The notes under the pieces were generated by a model, which saw nothing but the letters and a program-made list of their open reading frames with translations, was not told where the DNA came from and did no database searches. A program made the translations under genes and the position numbers. From contig OZ010794.1 of NCBI GenBank assembly GCA_963932465.1, positions 214,409,748 to 214,473,747 on the forward strand: DNA of 64,000 bases, given 5' to 3'. This DNA comes from Maratus speciosus (lineage: Eukaryota; Arthropoda; Arachnida; Araneae; Salticidae). Below, piece by piece: positions 33,306 to 43,739 of this stretch (position 1 is its first letter; each line of letters begins with the position of its first letter).

Positions 33306-33512
33306 TTTCCCTTTGAATACCAGCGTCTCATACACAAATTTTACTCAGTCGGCATCACTTTTTTAAAAGACGTTTCCTGCAAGTACATAATTTAAAAAAT
33401 CCTCTGATTAAATAAGGCAAATTTTATTTTCCATTATTACTGGTGCTAGAAACAAATTTTGCAAAGAATGTTGACGTCGGCGCAGCGGCGACAACAGAGT
33501 GCAAAGGGTTAA
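33306..33512. mobile_element. Q-family TTAA element nested at the Tigger 3' end
   Basis: Left tip CCCTTTGAATACCAGCG (flank decayed) and right end GACAACAGAGTGCAAAGGGTTAA. Centre GATTAAATAAGGCAAATTTT and TTACTGGTGCTAG. Confidence 0.7.
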
Positions 33513-33981
33513 AAATGAACGAAAAAACCAACATAAAATTATTGATTTTTTAAGAATAAATATAAAATTTTCTACAACCTTGATTTTATTTCTTTTGTAG
33601 TTCGGTAAGTAACAAATTAGTATTTATTAGTATACTGTACACACTGCATGTATTAGTAATGTATAAACATTGTTTTTTTTGTGTGTTTTGATGTTAAACC
33701 GCATTCATCGTTTTTTTCATGCACCGCTTGAAAAACGATGGATCGAGGTTCTACTGTATATGAAAAATTATCTCTGATTTTTTTCATTATTATTTTCTGT
33801 GTAACAAACCTTTCAGATAATCATACATAATTTTTTCGATACAAATTAAAAAATCGCGCATTTAAGGGTTAATATGTTTTAAGAATTCAGAATATATAAT
33901 TAAAAAATAATTTATTTTTTTAATTAAAAACTTAATCGTACCAGCAAAATCTTTGTAATAAATTGCACATTAAATTAAAAT

Positions 33982-34126
33982 AATTAAAATAATAAAACTT
34001 TACAAAAAATCACCATAAAATAAAAACAATACACAGGACGCGTTACGAGCTAAAAATATTAACAGCTCGTCATCAGTATTGTTTTTATTTTATGGTGATT
34101 TTTTACAAAGTTTCATTATTTTAATT
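33982..34126 (-). ncRNA. Long hairpin with degenerate hammerhead-ribozyme-like core
   Basis: Arms of about 50 bp (AATTAAAATAATAAAACTTT and its near-complement) bracket a 43-bp G+C-richer loop. On the minus strand the loop reads CTGATGA (34076-34070), a 6-bp stem CGAGCT/AGCTCG, then GTAAC (34046-34042) and GCGTC (34041-34037). Hammerhead ribozymes need CUGAUGA, GAAA and GUC, so GTAAC would be one change from GAAAC. Such ribozymes occur in Penelope elements, and a Penelope relic lies 10 kb away. The expected first helix is poor, so this is at best a decayed copy. Confidence 0.35.
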
Positions 34127-34472
34127 GTTTCATATCGCCAGTTTTCGGTGCTGTTTCGCTAAATTGCACACTGTTTTGCATAACAAATGCTATTTATATA
34201 CTTAGATTTTCAAAATTATTTTTATAGTTAAATTTTTGCCATCGTAAGAGATTACATTTAACTTGATTTAGTACATTTCTAAAAGAACTCCCGATGTCAC
34301 TTTTACAGACTTTTTACTTTTACATAAAACGTCTCTTGAAGCCATTTTTATGAAGTTAAAAGAAACAATTTTGACAAGAAATTTATTGTAGAAGACAGTT
34401 GAAATTTATTCTTTATTTGCACTGTTTGGTAAGAAGGCTTCTCAACTTTTAGCTCTCGTCCAATGGCAACCT

Positions 34473-34679
34473 TTAACACTAGAACCGCCATAGCTGTCAT
34501 TTTGACCGGTATCCAATAAAAATACTTCGATTCGAACCTTGAATTTCTTTCTAAAATAAGTTATATATATACCACGGAGAAATAAGTTAAATAAATAAGT
34601 TATATAGATTTTAATAAAAATTCTGATGTAAAATATTTTTATAACACTTGAGCAAAATTTCCGGCGGTTCTAGTGTTAA
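34473..34679. mobile_element. N-family TTAA element (copy 3) in the satellite
   Basis: TTAACACTAGAACCGCCATAG at the left and CCGGCGGTTCTAGTGTTAA at the right. Contains ATTTTGACCGGTATCC and AAAATTCTGATGTAAAA. The satellite continues on both sides. Confidence 0.8.
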
Positions 34680-35946
34680 TGCATACTGAAAATCTCATTT
34701 CAGTTTTAGACGTATAGGTATGCATTGATTAAAGAGAACATCAAATGTCGTCTTGTTACTACGTTTTAACAATTCAGCGTAACGGATTTAAAAATACTTT
34801 ATTAAATTATTAATAACTGTTAAGGCTTGAATTTTAAATAAATTATATTTTATGATACTGATGAAATTGTACGAGATAACAAAACTGTTTTAAGTGTTTA
34901 CTTTTTACAATTATAGGAACCAGCATTAAAAATTAATATTTCTAGGGCATGTAATAAACAATTTGTGATGTCAGTTTCAGAAGAACGTTTTTAAAGGTAT
35001 TTTTAGTTCTTTTACACGATCCTTTCTCATGACTACGTGATAAAACAAACTTGACAATACATTTTTTTAAGAAGAAAGATAAAACTTTCTTATTTTCTCA
35101 CAAAGTTGAATAATGCTTGTCAGATTTTATCTCAAAACCAATGAAAACTGTTCAATAAATCCTGAAAATTACATTTTGTTTCATGCCATATAAATATTTA
35201 TAGAATGAAAAAAGAATATTAAAAGTTATCCGCTTAGTATGTTTAAAAAACTCATTATAACTAAAAAAATAATTAATTTAATTTATCACTCTGAGGTCAT
35301 TGAGGTCTTTGAAATAAATTATTTTTTATGTCACTGATGAAATAATTCAATCTTAAAAGTTTGATCTTAAAAGTTATTTTTAGTGTTAACTTCTTATTAG
35401 AATCGGAACTGTCATTAATATGTCTGAGTACATTTATTAAAAAATACTTGTGATGTCAGTTTCAGGAGAACTTTTCATAAACCCGAATCCTGTCTCGTGA
35501 ACTCATAATAAAACATTGTCGTCGAGAAATTTGTTTTAGAAGAAAGATAAAACTAAATCTTCTTTTCTCACCGATGTTAAAAATGCTTTTCAGATTTCAC
35601 ATCTCCCCCAATGAAAATGGTTTAATAAATCCTGAGAATCTTATTTCATATAAATTTGTCATATAAATTTGTGTAGAATAAAAAAGGAATATTAAAAGTA
35701 GTCATTTTATTAAGTTTAAACAATTCAGCATTACTAAATAAAAATAATTTATTAAATTTTTTAAACATCACTATCACATTAAAATAAATTTGTTTTTATG
35801 AAACTGATGAAATCATTCGTAATCTTAAAAATTATTTTTAGAGCTGACTTTTATCAAATTCAGAATTAACATTAATACGTCGGAGTACATTTATTAAAAG
35901 CACTTGTGATGTGTGCTATTTGCCAGTATCAGAATTAACCTTAATA

Positions 35947-37372
35947 CGCTTATATGGCCAAAGGTGACCGGCCACTTGCAATTTTAGACGTTTTGTCAAA
36001 TATCTAGAAAAATACACGAGGAATTAACCTGAAACTGCAGGTGTATAAAAAGTATTGTATAAGTCTATATATTTCAGCAAAGATTTTTTTCCCGAAACCC
36101 CATAGGGGACCTTCAACATATTGAAAAATAACAAATATCTTTTGGATAACCCTGTAAAAACTAATGTAGTAAAAGCGTTCAAACTCGAGTTTATTAATAA
36201 GTGGCTTATTTTAATATAATGTGTTCATTTTTATGAGGATAGAATGTATAATCGTAGAGAAATTAAGGTTTTTATAAAAACATTCCCAGATTTCGCTAAG
36301 TTTTTTGCTTATAATTTGCAACATTCTTCATACAAAAAAAGTTCTTTTCAGAAAATATGACAAACAACATTGTACACAATACCCTGCAATCAGAATGAAA
36401 AAATAATAAAAATTGTATGAAAAATGATCTGGTTTACTAAATAATGATTCACTGCGCATGCTCGAACGAAATCAAAGTATAATTTACATAATGTGTTAGC
36501 TAACTGTATGGAGCAACTTTTGTGAAAGTCTCAAAAACATAGTTTGAAAAGTCTGATAATAATCGTTTATAGAATAAGCTTAAAATCCGTTATTCCTAAA
36601 AGGAAGCAGAAAGATGAGGGGCTATATCAAAATACAGTAGTATATGCAATATTGTGTATGCTATATTGGCACTAATCAATGGATATATGGATACAACCCC
36701 TCATATTTTTTCTTCATTTTGTGAACAACGGATTTTGTGCTTATTCTATAAACACTAATTATTATCAGACTTTTCAAACTATGTTTTTGAGACTTTTACA
36801 AAAGATTCCCTATATATTTAACTAACACATTATGCACATTATATTTGGATTGCATTCGCGCATGCGCAATGAAACATTTTTTAGTGAACCTGCTCATTTT
36901 TCAACCAATTTTTGTTATTTTTTAATTCTGATTGCAGGGATTTGTGTACAATGTTTTTCGTCATATTTTCTGAAAAGAACTTTTTTTTATATTAAGAACT
37001 CTGGAAATTATAAGCAAAACACTTGACGAAATTTGGGACTGTTTTTATAAAAACCTTAATTTCTCTACGAGTATACATGCTAGCCTCATACAAATGAACA
37101 CATTATATAACAATAAGGCATTTATTAATAATCTCGAGTTTGAACGTTTTTGCTACATTAGTTTTTACCGTGTTAACCAAAAGATATTTGTTGTTTTTTA
37201 ATTTGTTGACGGTCCCCTATGGGGTTTTGGGGAAAACTCTTCATTGAAATATATGACTTATACTATACTGTTAACACACCTGCAGTTTCAGGTTAATTAC
37301 TTATGCATTTTTCTAGATATTTAACAAAACGTCTAAAATCGCAAGTGACCGGTCACCTTTGGCCATATAGTG
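35947..37372. mobile_element. 1.43-kb foldback element, TA duplication
   Basis: Two inverted arms of about 600-700 bp pair across nearly the whole element, from ATATGGCCAAAGGTGACCGG at the left to CCGGTCACCTTTGGCCATAT at the right. TA lies on both sides (35945-35946 and 37373-37374) inside the satellite phrase ttaata/tctgagtac. Arms are interrupted by small differences, and the loop is about 36630-36700. No gene. Confidence 0.8.
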
Positions 37373-37679
37373 TATTTCTGAGTACATTTATTAAACAACT
37401 TCTGATGTCAGTTTCCAAAGAACTTTTCAAAAAAGTAATCTTATTTCCTCTGCACGAATTCAGAATCAGGATCTCGTATTAAAACAAACTTGACGAGAAA
37501 TTTATTTTAGAAGAAAGATACAAACTTTATTTTTCTTTATCCATTGAGGTTAAGAATGCTTGTCAGATTTTATCTCTCACTCAATGAAAACGGTTAAGTA
37601 AAATAAATCGAGATCTTACAAGTTATTTTTAGAATTAACTTTAATCAAAATCAAAATTAACATTAATATATCTGAGTGG

Positions 37680-37744
<65 letters not shown>
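37680..37744. repeat. TA microsatellite followed by A run
   Basis: (TA)n of about 28 bp then about 33 A, inside a satellite unit. Confidence 0.9.
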
Positions 37745-37745
<1 letters not shown>

Positions 37746-39888
37746 ATGTAATGTCAATTTCAGTTTCATAAACACGAATCCTGTGTCATGAACGCATAAT
37801 AAAAGACACTTAACGAGAAATTTATTTTAGAAGAAAGATAAAAACTCTATTCCTTTTTTCTGACTGTGGTTAAAAAATATTGTTCGATTTCATCTCTCAC
37901 CCAATGAAAACTGCTCAGTAAATTCTGAAAATCGCATTTCGGTTTATGTCATATAAATATGCGTACAATGCAAAAAGAATATTAAAGTTGTCCGCTTACT
38001 ATGTTTAAAAAATTCGCATAAGAACAACAAAAATATATTAAATTTATTAAATATTGAACACTGAAATATTTGAAATAAGTTACTTTATATGATACTAAAC
38101 AAATAATATCTTAAAAGCTATTTTTAGAGTTAACTTTTATCAAAATCAGAATTAACATTAATATGTCTCAGTACATTTATTAAAAAGACTTTTGATACCA
38201 GTTTCAGGAGAGCTTTGAATAAACACGAAACCTGTCTCATGAACTCATAATAAAACAAACTTGACGAGAAATTTATTTTTAGAAGAAAGATAGAACTAAA
38301 TATTCTTTTTTCACTGAGGTTAAAAAAGATTTTCAGATTTTATCGCTCAGCCAATGAAAACTATTAAGTAAATGTTGAAAACATCATTTCGGTTAATGCC
38401 ATAGAAATATGCATATGATGAAAAGAGTATATTAAAGTTGGTCGCTTACTATGTTTCAAAAATCTAGTATAATTAAAAAATAATTAATTAAATTTAAAAA
38501 ATATTGCTTACTGGGGTCTTAGAAATAATTTTTTTTAGATACTGATCAAATAATTCCACATCTTATCTTAAAAGTTATTTTTAGAGTTAAATTTTATCAA
38601 AATCAGAATGAACATAAATGCGTCGGAGTACTTTTATTAAAAGCACTTGTGATGTCAGTTTCAGGAGAACATATCATAAGCTTAAACCTTGTCACATGAC
38701 CTCATATCTAAACAAACTTGACGAGAAATTTATTTTAGAAGAAAGTGAAAACTAAATCTTTTTCTCTCACTAAGGTGAATAATGCTTGTCAGATTTCCTA
38801 TCTCACCCAATGAAAACTGCCAAATAAATCTTTAAAATCTCATTTCAGCTTATGCTTTATTAATATGTATATAATAAAAATAAATATTAAAAGCTGTCCA
38901 ATTGTTATGTTTAAACAAGTCAGGATAAGTAAATAAAAATAACTTATTAAATTGAATTAATTCTGCTAACTGAAGCCTTTGGAATAAGTATTTTTTTTAC
39001 GATACTGATAAAATAATTAGAGATCTTAAAAATTATTTTTAGAGTTAATCTTTTATCAATATCAGAAGTGATTTTAATATTTCTTGGTACATTTATTAAA
39101 CAACTTCTGGTGTCAGTTTAAGAAGAACGTTTCGTAAAATTATTCTTAGTACCTCTAAACGAATCCTGTCGCATAACCTCGTAGTAAAATAAACTTGACA
39201 AGAAATTTATTTTAGAAGAAAGGTAAAACTTTTTTCTTCTTTTCTCACTAATGTTTTAAGAATGTATGTCAGACTTCCATATCTCATCCAATGAAAACGG
39301 TTAAGTAATCACACGGAATCTCATTTCAGCTTATGCCATATAAATATGTATAGAATGAAAAAGAATGTTAAAACCCGTTAATAGTCGCGCGTTGGTCTTT
39401 TCCCCGCCCGAAATTCGTTATCTTCCTGTAACTCATTTCCTGTTAAATTTACGATAGCCAAATTCCGTGTAGCTGACCTTGAGTGTTCACACTCTTGTGT
39501 AGTAAAATTGCAAGTCATTCCTTCTATTTCTTAGCATTTTATCGCATTCTTAAGTTTCAATCGGTCTAAATGACCGCGTTGCGACCACTTGTGTTAGTTG
39601 AATTTTTCCCCCTCGTGTTCATCCTTTCCCATTTCCGCGAAATCTGCGGGGGAAAGTTTCTTCGAAGTGCGGACTCTCTGTCTGTTGTTATTTCGTCTTT
39701 CTTCTTTCTGCTATTATTTTGCCCGTTCATAGAGTACTTTTTTTACTTTTAGAATATTACTTAAAATTGTTTTATTATATTAGTTGTGAAGTCAGTTCGC
39801 ACAAAAAACTGATTGATGGTCACTTACATTTTTTTTTTCATTGTCAAACATTGCGGGAATAAATTCTCAAATTGATAATCGTTTAAAT

Positions 39889-39963
39889 ATGGAAAACAAT
39901 GGAAATTCATCATCATTATTTGAAAGAAGTTGCTTTCCATTTATTACCGGAACATATAAATAA
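39889..39963 (+). pseudogene. Candidate N-terminal fragment of the deleted piggyBac gene
   Basis: ATG at 39889 opens a 24-codon frame (MENNGNSSSLFERSC...) that stops at 39961-39963 where a TAA microsatellite and poly-A tract begin. It lies about 520 bp inside the left tip, a plausible position for a transposase start. Assignment rests on position only. Confidence 0.3.
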
Positions 39964-39974
39964 TAATAATAATA

Positions 39975-39977
<3 letters not shown>

Positions 39978-40022
<45 letters not shown>
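39978..40022. repeat. AAT and poly-A tract
   Basis: (TAA)n followed by about 45 A, at the deletion junction of the piggyBac remnant. Confidence 0.9.
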
Positions 40023-40024
<2 letters not shown>

Positions 40025-40049
40025 GACAATAACACAGCCAAACCATTAA

Positions 40050-40220
40050 AAAAAAAGAGAAGAGAATTTTGTGGGAATCAGTAAAAAAATTGCCGTATCT
40101 CCAAAATCTGAAAAGTATCGTTTTTGTACAATAAAACAAACTCGAAAGATAAAACAGTTTTCTCAGAAATGTAGTATGTATATCTGCGAAGAACATACAT
40201 ATAATTTATTTGCACAATAA
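40050..40220 (+). pseudogene. Candidate C-terminal fragment of a piggyBac transposase
   Basis: A 56-codon frame ends in YRFCTIKQTRKIKQF, QKCSMYICEEH and a TAA stop at 40218. PiggyBac proteins end in a cysteine-rich zinc-binding domain with CxxC and LCxxH-like spacing. KCSMYICEEH fits that ending, though some expected cysteines are missing. The frame is cut at its start by a stop in a lysine-rich tract. Probably joined to the N-terminal piece by a large internal deletion. Confidence 0.5.
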
Positions 40221-40935
40221 TGAGAACTTTATAATGTAGGTTAGAAATTACGCAAATAAAAATCTCTTTTGGATAATTCAGTGAATATTTATACTATGAT
40301 TTAAAAAAAAATATTTTAAGTATTTTTCTAAAATTTATCTATTTTTAAATTTTCATACTGTAAGTAAAAACACATTTTTTTTTTTTTTAACAATGCCGCA
40401 GAAAATGTTTTTTTTTATTATTATTATTGAAATCCAATAGAGGCTTGGGGACGGTATCTAACAAATTTAAATTTGTTGTCCTTCATCAATTGTTCAAACT
40501 ATTTTTCAGAATGTTTTTCAGAATGCGAGAGAAAATTCATTTAAATAAAATTATTGCTGCGTATTTATATTTTCGGAGAAAAATTTCTTATTGTTTTTAT
40601 TATTTTAATGAATGTTATTATAAAACGATAAATTATAACAATAATACCTTATTATGAAATGTACAATTGAATATTTATTTTAATTAAATAGTTGCTGTAA
40701 AATACATCCCTATTAAGATGAACCTTTCAGTGATTCTATTAAAATGATTTATCCATCTTAGGATTTAAATCTACAATTGCAAATGTATTTAAATTAAATA
40801 TATAATTTCAATAACTTATTATTTACTTTATATAAGCGAAGTTCGTATCCAGAGTTTTTATTCAGGGGCGCTGCTCCCACCCTGAAATAAGTAGAAAAAC
40901 TACAAATCGTGCATTTTCATTTGAAAAATGGATTT

Positions 40936-41102
40936 AATCATAAAATCTCGAGAGCCCCCCCCCCCTCCTCTTCTCCCCCCTCATACACACATAGACACCC
41001 CACAAAATAAATAAATAAAACGTAGTTACAACATTTACATTTATAATTTCGAAATTAAGTAATTTTTACCTTTTTCATTATATATATATATATATATATA
41101 TA
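40936..41102. repeat. Poly-pyrimidine tract and TA microsatellite
   Basis: C-rich tract at about 40955-40981 (CCCCCCCCCC, CTCCTCTTCTCCCC) and (TA)n at 41081-41103, inside the deleted piggyBac element. Confidence 0.85.
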
Positions 41103-41721
41103 TAGTATGCTGGTGAATTAGTGGTATTGTATTTGATTTGCTGTTGCATGTCATAGGTTCCATTTTTATTTTCAGTTTAATTGTTCAATTTAATGTCAGT
41201 GTAATATATTGATGCTAAATTTATTAATTTTATTTTATTAAATGGATATAGAGTGCCGGAGTATCATAAAAATCTACCTGACTCTGATTCTGTCCTTCCA
41301 AAAAAATAAAAATACCCCTATCACGAATTTAGATTCATATTCCTAAATGTTTTCCTACTAATTATTGATTCATAGTAACATCAGAAATTCAATCAAATCA
41401 TTTACTATTTACTTTTAAGTATTTATGAAAAACGAAGAAAGAGTTATTAAAAACATTTATCTAGATGCCAACTGAATATATACTTAAGCGAAATAAATAA
41501 TTTGCTGTAAAAAATTGTAAAATGAATAATTGCTGTAATCTTTTAAAGTTCAGTCAATATTTTCACCCTACGTTATCCGTTTTCGATCATCTGATAACAC
41601 CGGCAAGTTTCCCCTTCGTTTTCGGCCTGCTGGTAACGGCGGCAAATGGACCGAACGCGACTACTAACGTTCTAAAAAATGCCGCGACTACTCTCGGGTT
41701 AAATCTGTCAAATTATTTTGT

Positions 41722-41915
41722 TTAACCCCTTAACGCTCGAATTAAATTGCAGTTTAAAAATTCAAATTGCTTATTGGCACCACTTTTTTGAAAAAGAAAT
41801 GTTCACCTTATTTAATGTCAGGTAAAACAATACTAAAATAAAACCAAAGTAAAAGACACAGCTGAGTAAAAGACACAGCCCGTGAATATGACGGGAGCGA
41901 GAATTAAGGGGTTAA
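41722..41915. mobile_element. A-family TTAA element (copy 5)
   Basis: TTAACCCCTTAACGCTCGAAT at the left and GGGAGCGAGAATTAAGGGGT at the right. The interior is shortened, and ACACAGCTGAGTAAAAGACA is a small internal duplication. Inserted in a satellite TTTAAAC site. Confidence 0.8.
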
Positions 41916-42580
41916 ACGATTCAGCATAACTAAATAAAAATAATTTATTACCTTATTAAATATTGCTAAATGGAGTCTGAAATAAGTTATATTTTATGAT
42001 ACTGATCAAATAATTATCTTAAAATTTGTTTTTAGAGTTACCTACTTACCAATATCAGAACAAACATTAATATTCTTGAGTACATTTGTTAGTAAATATT
42101 TTAAGTCAGTTTCAGGGAGAATTGTTGAAAAGCACATTATTATTTATTTCCATGAATTCTGTCTCATTACCTTATAATAAATCAAACTTGAGGATAAATT
42201 TATTTTAGAAGAAATCTAAAAAATTATTATTATATTCTCACTGGCATAAATATTGCTTATCAGATTTTATCTCCAAACAAAAAATATTATGCATTTTGGA
42301 AATCTCTCTTTGGTTTCCGTCATATGTATGATCACAGGTGTAATAAGTATTATACACAGGTAAAAAAAAATTAAAGGATATTGTAAGTCTTATACAGGGT
42401 CGTTCAGAACTATATGTTACAAATGTAAAGGTAGGTAGAGGGGACATAAATAGGCAGATTTCGTATAGAGATGTGGGTGCGAAAATGCATTGTTGATGCA
42501 GTAGAGGACGCTGTTGAGTTGAGAGGATAACAGCATTCCTCTGGCTTGAATCATCATCCTCCGCTAGGATTTTGAGCAAC

Positions 42581-42706
42581 ATGCGTTGTTGCACCAATGC
42601 AGAGCTTGCCGACATACATTTCATGTATTGGGCTGCAGAAGGAAACGGAGCGGCTGCTAAAATGGTGTACATGGAGCGATTCCAGGTTAGGCTGTCGGAT
42701 CTCTAA
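42581..42706 (+). pseudogene. DUF4817-type helix-turn-helix fragment (left arm)
   Basis: A 41-codon frame reads MRCCTNAELADIHFMYWAAE, then GNGAAAKMVYMERF, followed by a stop. The NAELADMHFMYGAA and YxERF blocks are hallmarks of the DUF4817 domain found at the N terminus of many arthropod mariner-type transposases. Downstream sequence in another frame (KPLSIFMGSCARID) keeps a trace of the domain's end. It lacks any catalytic domain. Confidence 0.65.
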
Positions 42707-42877
42707 ACCTTTGAGCATCTTTATGGGAAGTTGTGCGCGAATTGATCATTTTATGGCTCGAGGCATGATTCAGGCGCTGGATTATATCGCAGAATTCATT
42801 CAGTGGTAAAAGCAGTATTGCGCACAGTATTGTCCTTCTACTATCTCGAGAGCTGTTGGAAATGCGTTGGGTGTAAG

Positions 42878-42945
42878 TCATTTCCTTTGCAGCCCCATAC
42901 ATGAAATGCATATCAGCAAGCTCCGCATTGGTGTAATGCATGTTG
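42878..42945 (-). pseudogene. DUF4817-type fragment (right arm, opposite strand)
   Basis: Minus-strand reading gives YTNAELADMHFMYGAAKE, the same motif as the left arm but closer to consensus (G rather than W). This supports the inverted duplication of coding DNA. Confidence 0.6.
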
Positions 42946-43128
42946 CTCAAAATCCGTGCGGAAAACGACGATTGAAGCCAGCGAAGAGCATTCATCCGTC
43001 GCACTCAACAGCGTCCTCTGTTACCTCAACTCTGTATTTCCGCACCCCCAATTCTTATACGAAATCAGCTTATTTTGGTCCCCAGTACCTGGCTTTACAT
43101 TTTTTATATAGAGTTCTGAACCATCCTG

Positions 43129-43739
43129 TATAAAATAACGGTATAAGCGAAATTTTGTTTGCAGAAAATGGAAAAAGGGAGTTACAAATGCAATTTTTTT
43201 TCATTTTTAAACTTCGGAGAATGCAAATTTTGAGTTTGACCTCAAAAACGACGCTTTAGCTGAAGGGAATGAAATTTGGCTTTTTGAAAGTCAAAGCGGT
43301 AAACAGCGATTGCCATTCAGGTAAGTGATTTTCCTCGATGAGTACGATGTCTCAACCAACTCATTTAACCAAATCAGAAGCTTCGAGAGTTGTTGTTTGG
43401 TTAGAAGGAGGGGGGGGGGGGGCGGTAAGCCGAAGTAAAATAAGCCACTGGAGTTTAACAAAGTGAAATCACAATTTGTGAAACGGGAACCGTTTTTTGG
43501 TTTGATCTGGAACCATTTTTGGAGTCTGGAAATGCAGGTCTAAGACTAGGAAAGGATGTAGACGTGTAATAACGCCCAAACTGTTCGATCAAGATTCTGA
43601 TTAGTTATATTTCTGATAAACTGACATAAAAAAATGCAAGTTCTTGATTGTGTTATATTTCTAGCGGGAATTATCAAGCGGACGTAATTTAAATTTGGCA
43701 AGTAAACCTGATATGGCGAAACCCATTGGTGTGTTTATA
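43129..43739. other. Unassigned stretch with a possible exon-like frame
   Basis: Bases 43209-43320 form a 37-codon open frame (FEFDLKNDALAEGNE, IWLFESQSGKQ) ending at CATTCAG/GTAAGTG, a good splice-donor match. A G run (about 15) lies at 43409-43424. I recognise no protein, and chance is likely. Confidence 0.25.

Larger units (their letters stand above)
31499..33756 (+). mobile_element. Tigger/pogo transposon, 2.26 kb, TA duplication
   Basis: Ends CAGTGAAACCCCGATCTATC and GGATCGAGGTTCTACTG, flanked by TA on both sides (31497-31498 and 33757-33758). It contains a decayed transposase with CENP-B-type DNA-binding and DDE_1 segments, plus a nested Q element. The empty site in other T copies proves insertion. 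It is inactive because the gene is broken. Confidence 0.9.
31337..33872. repeat. T-block repeat (copy 3) carrying a full Tigger insertion
   Basis: T sequence runs to CATATTA at 31498 and continues at 33757 with TATATGAAAAATTATC, ending AAATCGCGCATTTAAGGGTTAA. Removing the insert restores the T sequence seen at 13.5 kb. Confidence 0.75.
39368..41702 (+). mobile_element. Internally deleted piggyBac-family element, TTAA duplication
   Basis: TTAA at 39368-39371 and 41699-41702. The left tip is AACCCGTTAATAGTCGCGCG. The complement of the right tip is CCCGAGAGTAGTCGCGGC. Satellite sequence continues across it, so the edges are supported by an empty-site comparison. It holds a start-like fragment at 39889 and a cysteine-rich piggyBac-like C terminus ending at 40220. 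The catalytic region is absent. The 1.5 kb after the stop contains poly-pyrimidine, TA-rich and unassigned DNA. The tips resemble the W element at 50110. Confidence 0.7.
24795..42235 (+). repeat. Diverged satellite of about 460 bp, interrupted by many transposons
   Basis: The phrase CTTGTGATGTCAGTTTCAG or a close variant recurs near 24820, 25279, 26530, 27209, 34293, 34967, 35452, 35908, 37404, 37749, 38193, 38653, 39110 and 42100. Uninterrupted spacing is about 444-485 bp. Each unit continues with ATAATAAAACAAACTTGACG, AGAAATTTATTTTAGAAGAA, CACCCAATGAAAACTG and a TGATACTGATCAAATAATT segment. A further copy is at 51230-51440. Larger gaps are filled by inserted elements listed separately. Non-coding. 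Confidence 0.8.
42395..43128. mobile_element. 734-bp foldback derived from a DUF4817-bearing mariner-like element
   Basis: Ends CAGGGTCGTTCAGAAC and GTTCTGAACCATCCTG with TA on both sides. Arms of about 300 bp are inverted copies of one another, and each includes part of the same coding sequence in opposite orientation. The loop is near 42740-42830. A foldback rearranged from the 5' part of a coding transposon. Confidence 0.75.

Noticed and set aside
39867..40196. 109-codon minus-strand frame with poly-Phe
   Set aside because: It is the reverse of the AAT and poly-A tract and the piggyBac-like C terminus on the plus strand.
42238..43133. Frames of 70-144 codons on both strands around the DUF4817 foldback
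   Set aside because: Apart from the short helix-turn-helix segments they are mirror-image by-products of the inverted repeat.
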